DNA of 8,384 bases from Deltaproteobacteria bacterium. GTDB lineage: Bacteria; Desulfobacterota; Syntrophia; Syntrophales; UBA2192. Position numbers and translations under genes: made by a program. Under the pieces are notes generated by a model. That model was not told the DNA's origin. It saw nothing but the letters and a program-made list of their open reading frames with translations, and did not search any database. The stretch is from NCBI GenBank assembly GCA_026388445.1, contig JAPLJU010000110.1:1-8384 (forward strand), given 5' to 3'. Shown here piece by piece: positions 1-5,587 of this stretch (position 1 is its first letter; every line of letters begins with the position of its first letter).

Positions 1-2
1 AG

Positions 3-947
3 AGCCAGGAAGCGCTCCATGCTTTCCGTAAGGACATCGATGATTTGAAGGCCCTCGTCATCGAGGCCAACCGGAAGAACATCCTCTACGGCGAGCTCAT
101 GGAGTTGAAGGAGAGCTTGAGCACCTTCTTCGACATGCTGGGGATCCGCAAGACGGAGGGGAAACCCCAGCCCTTGTCCAAACTCTACTACAACCTGGTG
201 GCCGGGGGTGTGTCCAAGGATCGGGCCTACCGGCTGGTCGGCACGATCCGGAAGGGACTGACGGCCCGCGCCGAGGACGATTACGACGGGGTCCTCCACA
301 CCGCCGAGGAACTCATCCAGAAGTCTGTGGTGCCCTCCTATGAGCGGACGCGTCAGGGCCGGGTCGTGGCCTTTGTGGGTCCCACCGGTGTGGGCAAGAC
401 GACGACGCTGGCCAAGCTGGCGGCTCGATGGTCCCTGGAGGAAAGCAAGAAGGTCGGGCTGGTGACGGCGGACACCTACCGGATTGCGGCGGTCGAGCAG
501 TTGAGGACCTACGCGAAGATCATGGGTCTTCCTCTCGAAGTCGCCTCCGAGAAAGAGGAGTTCAAGAACGCCCTTCGAAAATTCCAGGATCGCGACGTGA
601 TTCTGATCGATACACCGGGGCGGAGCTTCAACGACGAGACGCACCTGCAACGGCTGAGAGATTATCTCCACCTGGAAATCCCGGTGGAAACGAATCTCCT
701 GATCAGTATGACGGCAAGCCCCGAGAACATGCTGGCGACGACGTCGCGCTTCGACAAGGTCGGCTACAACGCCCTTATCTTCACGAAACTCGACGAGAGC
801 AACGCCTACGGTCTGATTTACAACGTCGTCGATCAGGTTGGAAAACCGGTCTACTATGTAACCAATGGACAGAATGTCCCTCAGGATATCGAGAGTCTGA
901 ATCCGGCTAAACTGGCAAGAATGGTCGTGAGAAATTCCCTGCACTGA
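3..947 (+). CDS. flhF: FlhF, SRP-family GTPase for flagellar placement (5' end cut by window)
   Basis: FlhF is an SRP/FtsY-like GTPase that acts at the membrane to set where, and how many, flagella are built, together with FlhG. The reading frame is open to the window edge, so the N-terminal B domain and true start lie upstream; the TTG at 45 is only an internal codon. The visible 314 residues hold an N-domain-like helical part (about 100-350), the P-loop GPTGVGKTTT (378-407), the SRP-type DTYRIAAVEQL motif (471-503), the G3 motif DTPGR (609-623) and the G4 motif TKLDES (783-800), all intact. It ends 30 nt before flhG, the usual partner order. DTPGR plus TKLDES and the flhG neighbour separate it from FtsY or Ffh. 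Seen: motifs and order. Inferred: the membrane-polar role in this organism. Confidence 0.96.
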   Translation, partial: SQEALHAFRKDIDDLKALVIEANRKNILYGELMELKESLSTFFDMLGIRKTEGKPQPLSKLYYNLVAGGVSKDRAYRLVGTIRKGLTARAEDDYDGVLHTAEELIQKSVVPSYERTRQGRVVAFVGPTGVGKTTTLAKLAARWSLEESKKVGLVTADTYRIAAVEQLRTYAKIMGLPLEVASEKEEFKNALRKFQDRDVILIDTPGRSFNDETHLQRLRDYLHLEIPVETNLLISMTASPENMLATTSRFDKVGYNALIFTKLDESNAYGLIYNVVDQVGKPVYYVTNGQNVPQDIESLNPAKLARMVVRNSLH

Positions 948-965
948 TGTGGCATCGTCAAAACC

Positions 966-970
966 GGAGG
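966..970 (+). promoter_or_regulatory. Ribosome binding site of flhG (supports TTG start)
   Basis: GGAGG lies 7 nt before the TTG at 978. The spacing is good, and no ATG or GTG in this frame lies between it and the conserved N-terminal motif, so TTG is very probably the real start. Confidence 0.75.
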
Positions 971-977
971 TATCCCC

Positions 978-1898
978 TTGGATCAAGCTGAGACACTTAG
1001 AGAGATGAAGAAAAGAGAGAGGGACACGAGTAACGCCGGGATGATACCGGCCAAGCCCGGTCAAAAGGACATCAGCAGTCGCAAGAACGACGGCATTCGC
1101 GTCATCGCCATCACCAGCGGAAAAGGGGGCGTGGGCAAAACGAACATCGCCGCCAATCTGGCCTATATCCTCTCGATGATGAAGAAAAAAACCCTGGTCT
1201 TCGATGCGGACATGGGCCTGGCCAACATCGATGTCATTCTGGGGCTGGCCCCCAAGTACAATCTCTATCACGTGCTCCGGGGGGAGAAGAGTCTCGCCGA
1301 GATCGTCCTCCACGGTCCGGGGGGAATCAAGATCCTGCCGGCCGCCTCGGGCATCCAGGAGATGACGGATCTCACGAAGGGACAGAAACTGGCGCTGCTC
1401 GACGAGTTGAATGAATTGAGCGATGAGCTCGACTTCATGCTCATCGACACCGGGGCGGGAATTGCCAGCAACGTCATCTACTTCAACATGGCGGCCAGGG
1501 AGATTATCGTCGTCGTGTCGCCGGAACCTACCTCCATCACCGACGCCTATGCGCTCATCAAGATTCTCTATTCCCGGCATGCGGGCAAGAAGTTCATGCT
1601 GCTTGTGAACATGGTGAAAAATGCCACCGAGGCACGCGAGGTCTACAACAAACTGAGCAATGCCACTTCCCACTTCCTCAACCTGTCGATCGACTACCTG
1701 GGTTATGTCCTGGATGATCACAGTGTTCAGGATGCGGTGAGGAGACAGCAGGCGCTGGCCGAGGCCTACCCCGGTTCCCGTGCCTGCAAATGCCTGTCGT
1801 CGATTGCCAGGAAACTCTGCCGGATGCAGCCCGGCGGTTACGAGGCGGGGAGCATAAAATTCTTCTGGAAGAGCATAGTCGATCGGGATCGTGGATAA
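978..1898 (+). CDS. flhG: FlhG (FleN/YlxH), MinD-like ATPase controlling flagellar number
   Basis: FlhG is a ParA/MinD-type ATPase that stimulates FlhF GTPase activity and limits flagellar number. The 306-residue protein opens with DQAETLRE (residues 2-9), an exact match to the DQAxxLR motif known in FlhG to activate FlhF; this also supports the TTG start. Residues 39-56 hold the deviant Walker A SGKGGVGKTN with both lysines (K49, K54). FDADMGLANID (75-85) is the A' motif and LIDTGAG (155-161) the switch II/Walker B region. The C-terminus (about 291-302, GSIKFFWKSIVD) looks like the amphipathic membrane-targeting helix of MinD/FlhG. The last 8 nt overlap the fliA start, suggesting translational coupling. 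MinD itself is excluded by the DQAxxLR motif and context. Confidence 0.95.
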   Translation: MDQAETLREMKKRERDTSNAGMIPAKPGQKDISSRKNDGIRVIAITSGKGGVGKTNIAANLAYILSMMKKKTLVFDADMGLANIDVILGLAPKYNLYHVLRGEKSLAEIVLHGPGGIKILPAASGIQEMTDLTKGQKLALLDELNELSDELDFMLIDTGAGIASNVIYFNMAAREIIVVVSPEPTSITDAYALIKILYSRHAGKKFMLLVNMVKNATEAREVYNKLSNATSHFLNLSIDYLGYVLDDHSVQDAVRRQQALAEAYPGSRACKCLSSIARKLCRMQPGGYEAGSIKFFWKSIVDRDRG

Positions 1899-2601
1899 GA
1901 AAGAACGCGATAAACGCATCATGAAATATGCTCCTCTCGTGAAGAGCATCGTCGAGAGGATCGCGGCTAAAGTTCCCCAGCATGTGGCGGACAGACAGGA
2001 CCTGATGCACGTGGGCATTATCGGGCTGATTTCCGCCCTGGAAAAATTCGACAAGAGCCGCAATGTCCAGTTCGAAACCTATGCCCGCTTCAGGATTCGG
2101 GGAGCGGTGCTGGATGAACTTCGGGCCAGGGACTGGCAGCCCCGGTCCGCGAGGAACAAGGATGCGAAGATCGAGAAAGCCATTTTCGAACTCAGGAAAC
2201 TCCTGGGGAGGCAGCCGCAGGAGGAGGAAGTCGCCAATCATCTCGGCATGCCCCTCGAGGAATACTACCAGCTCCTGGACGAGGCCTGCGGGGTGTCCCT
2301 CCTCAAGAGCGAGGACCTGCCGCCGGACTATTGCGAGAAGTACGGCAGTTACGAGGTTCTCGAGCGGATAGACCAGGGGAACCCCTTTGTCCTGCTCACG
2401 AAGAACGAGCTGAAAAACACGCTGAAGCGGGCCATCGAGACGCTGCCCGAAAAAGAGAAAGTCGTTCTTTCGCTTTACTACTACGAAGAACTCACGATGA
2501 AGGAAATCGGGCTGGTGCTGAGACTGACGGAATCAAGAGTGTGCCAGCTTCATTCGCAGGCCATAGTGAGATTGAGGGGGAGAGTGAGAGAGTTAAGATA
2601 A
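1891..2601 (+). CDS. fliA: FliA, flagellar sigma-28 factor
   Basis: Sigma factor of the sigma-28 (FliA/WhiG) group, which directs RNA polymerase to late flagellar and chemotaxis promoters and is normally held by FlgM until the hook is complete. The 236-residue length is typical. Region 2 covers about residues 10-82 (DLMHVGIIGLISALEKFD, then FETYARFRIRGAVLDELRA), region 3 about 88-135, and region 4 about 176-232 with LPEKEKVVLSLYYYEELTMK and the recognition helix LTESRVCQLHSQAI. The start is GTG at 1891, inside the 3' end of flhG (8-nt overlap) and without a strong ribosome binding site, so coupled translation is likely. A sigma-28-type promoter lies downstream at 4553-4579, a probable target of this protein. 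No flgM is seen in the window. Confidence 0.95.
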   Translation: MDKKERDKRIMKYAPLVKSIVERIAAKVPQHVADRQDLMHVGIIGLISALEKFDKSRNVQFETYARFRIRGAVLDELRARDWQPRSARNKDAKIEKAIFELRKLLGRQPQEEEVANHLGMPLEEYYQLLDEACGVSLLKSEDLPPDYCEKYGSYEVLERIDQGNPFVLLTKNELKNTLKRAIETLPEKEKVVLSLYYYEELTMKEIGLVLRLTESRVCQLHSQAIVRLRGRVRELR

Positions 2602-2608
2602 AGAGACC

Positions 2609-3238
2609 ATGGCCAAAAAGCGAAACCTGGACATCCTGGATGATGATCAGACAGAAGCCGCCGGTACGGAACGGAAGAAAGGGGATCGCCTGCGAACAGA
2701 AGAAGACGTGGAAAACCCTGCGCCGGGATCCTTCTGGGTTCGTCTTCGTCGGGGTCGCCTGCACCCCGGCAAAACCGTTTCTGCGGCGATGGACTGGGTC
2801 CGCCATCACCGGGTGCGGGCATACAGCGCCTGCGGTATTGTGCTCATCCTGGTCGTTGCAGTCTCTGTGGGCCTTTATCTCAGAGGGTCCCGTCCGGACG
2901 CCGCCGGGGAGAAGGGCGTGGACACGCCGGCCGCGGCGCTTCAGAGTGTGTTTTCCTTCGATAACTTTACCATCGATTTGAAAGACCCGCAGGGGAAGTA
3001 CAAGCTTTTGATCTGTGACGTCGTTCTGGAATTGAACAGACCCGACGTGATGACGGAGGAGAAAAAGGTCGTCATTCGAAAAACCATCTACGAGACGGCC
3101 CGGAAAAAGAGCCCCGATCTTCTAAGCTCGTCCCAGGCCCACCGGGTGTTCAAGCGGCAGATCATCTCCGAACTGAACAACCTTATGGGACCGGAAGCCA
3201 TCCGGGATGTCTATGTGACGAAATTTGTCCTCCTCTGA
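2609..3238 (+). CDS. fliL: FliL-family flagellar basal-body-associated membrane protein
   Basis: FliL proteins are single-pass inner-membrane proteins around the stator that support motor torque. This one has 209 residues: a long, charged cytoplasmic N-terminus (1-70), a membrane segment at about 72-92 (YSACGIVLILVVAVSVGLYL), then a periplasmic domain with the family pattern FDNFTIDLKDPQGKYKLLICDVVLEL (about 117-142; quoted in part) and the closing IRDVYVTKFVLL. The ATG at 2609 is 8 nt after the fliA stop; the purine stretch AAAGAG before it is only a modest ribosome binding site. The cytoplasmic tail is longer than in many FliL proteins, where the membrane segment starts within the first 20-40 residues. 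Assignment is to the family; it could be a FliL paralogue rather than the sole FliL of the genome. Confidence 0.85.
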   Translation: MAKKRNLDILDDDQTEAAGTERKKGDRLRTEEDVENPAPGSFWVRLRRGRLHPGKTVSAAMDWVRHHRVRAYSACGIVLILVVAVSVGLYLRGSRPDAAGEKGVDTPAAALQSVFSFDNFTIDLKDPQGKYKLLICDVVLELNRPDVMTEEKKVVIRKTIYETARKKSPDLLSSSQAHRVFKRQIISELNNLMGPEAIRDVYVTKFVLL

Positions 3239-3276
3239 CGGCAGACACTTTTTTCTCAACCTTGAGCGATGGGGAC

Positions 3277-3285
3277 GGAGGGAGG
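3277..3285 (+). promoter_or_regulatory. Ribosome binding site favouring the ATG at 3295
   Basis: GGAGGGAGG ends 9 nt before the ATG at 3295. A longer reading from the TTG at 3262 would place this purine block inside the coding region and has no comparable site upstream, so the ATG is preferred. Confidence 0.7.
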
Positions 3286-3294
3286 TTAGGGTTT

Positions 3295-3657
3295 ATGGAA
3301 AGATCGCTGTACTTCGCGTTCATGAGGCCCTCGTACATAATGGCTTTCATCATTCTCGTCTTGGGCGGTTTCACCGGGACGGCATACTCGCTCACTGCAG
3401 ACGAGGTTCGGGCGCTCAAGAAAGCGGGCGTCAGCGACGAGACCATCCAGATCATGCTGCAGCAGGAGCGCGAGGCAAAGGCGCGAGGTCCCTATGACCA
3501 GATGGGGGTCCGGGAAATCAGGGACAAGGAAGGAAACACCTATATCGTCTATTCCACGGGCAAGCCGTCGGGGAGCGACACGTCCGATGCTGAAAAAGAA
3601 AGGGTTGAAAAAGCCTGGAGAATGCTGCAGAACATCATCATCGACAGGCGTCACTAA
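3295..3657 (+). CDS. Small predicted exported protein of unknown function in flagellar operon
   Basis: I do not recognise this gene as a named flagellar component. The 120-residue product has a hydrophobic stretch at residues 15-28 (IMAFIILVLGGFTG) preceded by basic residues and followed by small residues (TAYS), which looks like a signal peptide with cleavage near residue 30-32. The mature part begins LTADEVRALKKAGVSDETIQ (33-52), a short helix-turn-helix-like motif seen at the start of many small deltaproteobacterial exported proteins. Next comes a segment with alternating polar and hydrophobic residues (GNTYIVYSTGK) and a charged C-terminal helix (about 99-117). It lies between the fliL-like gene and the kinase-like gene with gaps of 56 and 47 nt and is probably co-transcribed. 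An internal ATG at 3340 would give a shorter signal peptide. Function unknown; a periplasmic role is inferred only from the signal. Confidence 0.75.
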   Translation: MERSLYFAFMRPSYIMAFIILVLGGFTGTAYSLTADEVRALKKAGVSDETIQIMLQQEREAKARGPYDQMGVREIRDKEGNTYIVYSTGKPSGSDTSDAEKERVEKAWRMLQNIIIDRRH

Positions 3658-3690
3658 GAGATGCCGTCGCAAATCCATGGAAAGCATAGA

Positions 3691-3697
3691 GGAAGGA
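3691..3697 (+). promoter_or_regulatory. Ribosome binding site fixing the start of the kinase-like gene
   Basis: GGAAGGA lies 7 nt before the ATG at 3705 but only 1 nt before the in-frame TTG at 3699, so the ATG is the better start. Confidence 0.7.
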
Positions 3698-3704
3698 CTT
3701 GGAC

Positions 3705-4493
3705 ATGACCAGGGATGGTGAGATTTTCCAGGAATTAGAGAATGATTTTGAGGCGACTTTTATCCGGGACCTCATTCCCGGCATTCTCCACAATTTTGCC
3801 AACCCCCTGAACGGCATCATGGGGCGCTCCAAGCTCCTGCAGCGACGGGTGGAAGAAAACATCAAAAAGACGGTGGAGCACTACCCGGATGCGGGGAAGC
3901 AGTTTGTCGAAGACTACGGGAAGATCACGAAGGATGTCGAACTCCTGATCTCCGAGGCCGACCGGCTCTTTGAGATGTTCCGCAGTGTGTCGGGCAAATT
4001 CTACGCCATCGGCGATGCGACCGTCCAGAAACTGAATCTCTCCGAGATGGTCGAAAACGAGATGAAGTTCTCTGACTTTTATCTCGATTTCAAGCACCAG
4101 ATTAAAAAGCAGATCAGCCTGGATCCGGATGTCCCGGAGATCTCGGCAACCCCGGCGGACCTTACACTCTTTCTCTCCACGCTCATCCGGTACTCCATGC
4201 AGGCCATGAAGACGAGCAAGGTCAAGGAATTTTCAATCTCCACGTCCCGCGAGCGAGGGCAGGCGACCCTGAAGGTTCAGGACACGGGTTCTCCTCTCCC
4301 GGGTCAGCTGAGGGAGTCCCTGATGAAGGGGGTTGATGTGCCGCCGGCGGGTCCCGAAGGTTTGAGAAAACTCTTCCTGGCTTTTTCACTGATGAGAAAA
4401 TATCAGGCCCGCATCGAGGTGTACTCCGAGGGTTCAAAAAACGTGTATATCGCCCAGATTCCCATTCAGGCAACGGGCCTTAAGAAAGGCTGA
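3705..4493 (+). CDS. Histidine-kinase-like protein with degenerate ATP-binding motifs
   Basis: The 262-residue soluble protein has the layout of a sensor kinase core with no membrane segment and no obvious sensor domain. An H-box-like helix, ILHNFANPLNGIMGRSKLL (residues 27-45), carries a candidate phospho-acceptor H29, followed by a second long helix (about 66-95) as in a DHp dimerisation domain. Residues 140-254 follow the HATPase fold pattern: LSTLIRYSMQAM at the N-box, QDTGSPLP at the G1 box, and GPEGLRKLFLAFSLMRKY then RIEVYSEG at the G2 box and last strands. Yet the N-box Asn is Tyr163, the G1 second Gly is Pro197, the GxGLGL lid is lost, and the acid after the H-box His is Asn30. It may be a pseudokinase or protein-interaction module; true kinase activity looks doubtful. 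The position after fliL suggests a flagellar or chemotaxis signalling role (inference). Confidence 0.8.
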   Translation: MTRDGEIFQELENDFEATFIRDLIPGILHNFANPLNGIMGRSKLLQRRVEENIKKTVEHYPDAGKQFVEDYGKITKDVELLISEADRLFEMFRSVSGKFYAIGDATVQKLNLSEMVENEMKFSDFYLDFKHQIKKQISLDPDVPEISATPADLTLFLSTLIRYSMQAMKTSKVKEFSISTSRERGQATLKVQDTGSPLPGQLRESLMKGVDVPPAGPEGLRKLFLAFSLMRKYQARIEVYSEGSKNVYIAQIPIQATGLKKG

Positions 4494-4552
4494 GATGGTG
4501 ATCACGGATGGGGGCCGAAGGGTCGGAATCAAAGGTAAGTGCTCATGAGCAT

Positions 4553-4579
4553 TAAAGAATTTTTCAGAAAAGACGATAT
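4553..4579 (+). promoter_or_regulatory. Sigma-28 (FliA) promoter
   Basis: TAAA (4553-4556), exactly 15 nt, then GACGATAT (4572-4579) matches the sigma-28 consensus TAAA-N15-GCCGATAA at 10 of 12 defined positions. It sits in the only gap of more than 120 nt before 5479, ahead of a new gene group. Transcription would start near 4586, giving a leader of about 100 nt before the GTG at 4686. fliA itself is in the same window. Confidence 0.72.
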
Positions 4580-4585
4580 ATTCGA

Positions 4586-4685
4586 TAGGGGCAATAGGGC
4601 AACACCCCCGGGGCCTTTGGTCCCCCTCTAATCACGAGGCGCCTGCGACCGAACCGCCGACGTCCCGAAGGGAGGTGTTTCAAGC
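4586..4685 (+). other. GC-rich 5' leader of the sigma-28 transcript
   Basis: No gene is supported here. The predicted leader can form short hairpins: GGG-CAACA-CCC (4597-4607), GGGGCC-TTT-GG with U-bulged CCCC (4610-4625), and TCCC-GAA-GGGA (4663-4673). The last one covers part of the Shine-Dalgarno GGGAGG (4670-4675). I compared it with the c-di-GMP-I (GEMM) consensus and did not find the required GGACGCAAAGCC-type core, so no known riboswitch is called. Whether the folds matter is unknown. Confidence 0.35.
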
Positions 4686-5000
4686 GTGTTAAGGGCGGTT
4701 GACGTGCAACAGATCCTGCTGCAGACCAGTCCTGTGGAACGAATCCAGCATACACAGCAGCAGCAGTCTGACATGCAACAGAGGAACTTCGCCGTCGAGG
4801 TGGGTCTCGAGAAAAAGATTATGGAGGAAAAGGTCAAGGTCGCCGACGAAACGGATCGATCGAGCATCAAAGAAGAGGAAGAAAAGAGAAAAAGGCATTC
4901 AAAAAGTTTCAAGTCCGATCACGAAAATCCTGCGGAAGCCGGAGAAAAGGATGCGGCTGAAGAGAAAGAGCAGGGACGATTGATCGACGTCAAGGTATGA
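4686..5000 (+). CDS. Charged, Gln-rich protein of unknown function, first gene after sigma-28 promoter
   Basis: I cannot assign a function. The 104-residue protein has no membrane segment or signal. Its first part (residues 4-35, AVDVQQILLQTSPVERIQHT, then QQQQ and MQQRNF) looks like a helical conserved segment; residues 38-72 are a very charged helix (KKIMEEKVK, KEEEEKRKR); residues 73-98 are probably disordered; and it closes with GRLIDVKV. The GTG start at 4686 has GGGAGG 10 nt upstream (4670-4675). It ends 1 nt before the next ATG, so the two are surely co-translated. Small proteins of this build (N-terminal QQ-rich helix, charged middle, hydrophobic end) occur in deltaproteobacterial flagellar clusters from my general knowledge, but no role is known to me. 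Being first behind a sigma-28 promoter points to a late flagellar function (inference). Confidence 0.78.
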   Translation: MLRAVDVQQILLQTSPVERIQHTQQQQSDMQQRNFAVEVGLEKKIMEEKVKVADETDRSSIKEEEEKRKRHSKSFKSDHENPAEAGEKDAAEEKEQGRLIDVKV

Positions 5001-5001
5001 G

Positions 5002-5478
5002 ATGAGCCAGCAGGTTTTTTTCATGATTCAGATTTTGGCCGACATTGCGCTCCTGGCGGTGATCGTGTTTTTTATCTACCGGATCCACGATGAGAGCCGC
5101 AGGAGGCCGGCAGGTGTGGACCCCCGCATGCTCGCGGAATTCAGGAAACTCCTGGCCGAGTCCCAGAATGGTTCGGCGAGTCTTGTCCAGGCCATGGACG
5201 AGGGAAAGAAGGCCCTGAAGGAGATCTCCCGGGCGCTTGACGAGAAGGAATACCACCTCAGAAAGATCATCGAGCAGTCGGAGGTTCAGCTCGGAAAGGC
5301 TGCCCCGAATCCGCATGCAGGGGAGTTCCCCGGGGAGACGGGTTTCGCCGAGGCGGTCAGGATGGCCCGGCGAGGCATGAGCCTTAAGGAGATATCAAAG
5401 CACCTCGGCCTCCCCGAAGGGGAAGTCAGTCTCATCCTCGATCTGGATCGAAGAAGGAGCGAGGCCGCCCGGTCCTGA
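5002..5478 (+). CDS. Membrane-anchored coiled-coil/HTH protein, DUF2802-like
   Basis: The 158-residue product has an N-terminal membrane segment (residues 6-26, FFMIQILADIALLAVIVFFIY) and a basic stop-transfer patch (RIHDESRRR). A long helical, probably coiled-coil region follows (about 40-97), then a linker, then a compact C-terminal motif (115-148) FAEAVRMARRGMSLKEISKH followed by LGLPEGEVSLIL, which resembles a helix-turn-helix. This layout matches DUF2802-type proteins found beside flagellar and chemotaxis genes; the family name is my best recollection and is not checked. The ATG at 5002 is 1 nt after the upstream stop, with AAGG at 4992-4995 as a modest ribosome binding site. The HTH sits on a membrane-tethered protein, so it may serve protein contact rather than DNA binding (inference). 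Confidence 0.75.
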   Translation: MSQQVFFMIQILADIALLAVIVFFIYRIHDESRRRPAGVDPRMLAEFRKLLAESQNGSASLVQAMDEGKKALKEISRALDEKEYHLRKIIEQSEVQLGKAAPNPHAGEFPGETGFAEAVRMARRGMSLKEISKHLGLPEGEVSLILDLDRRRSEAARS

Positions 5479-5495
5479 CGGGTTGACGAACCCGT
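5478..5495 (+). other. Perfect inverted repeat after the DUF2802-like gene
   Basis: ACGGGTT-GACG-AACCCGT forms a 7-bp stem with a 4-nt loop and starts on the last base of the stop codon. No T tract follows, so it is not a standard terminator. It could be an mRNA processing or stability element in the 109-nt gap before fliK. Confidence 0.4.
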
Positions 5496-5587
5496 GAGAA
5501 GACCGCTTTGTGTCTCGATCGGCCTTCGAACGCCGACCGTCCGAAGAGGCCGACGCTTTACATCAAATTTCCCGATCAGAGACACGC

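Noticed and set aside
2331..2981. 216-codon + strand ORF bridging fliA and the fliL-like gene in a third frame
   Set aside because: It overlaps two well-supported genes, is rich in Arg/Pro/Gly as expected for a frame shadow in GC-rich DNA, and shows no family motif.
4545..4631. 28-codon ORF (MSIKEFFRKDD start) overlapping an upstream 17-codon ORF by ATGA
   Set aside because: It lacks a ribosome binding site, runs through the sigma-28 promoter, would begin upstream of the predicted transcript start and ends in a proline-rich low-complexity stretch without a recognisable motif.
4586..4685. Possible c-di-GMP-I (GEMM) riboswitch, suggested by GGGCAA-type segments
   Set aside because: The conserved GGACGCAAAGCC-like core and tetraloop/receptor arrangement are not present; only a superficial likeness remains.
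5483..5512. TTGACG with a downstream TTTGTG as a sigma-70 promoter for fliK
   Set aside because: The -10 match is poor and the TTGACG is part of the perfect hairpin at 5478-5495.
5510..5587. GTG start extending fliK by 26 residues
   Set aside because: The extra residues are Arg/Ser-rich and unlike FliK; the internal ATG at 5588 is the more natural start, though neither site has a strong ribosome binding site.
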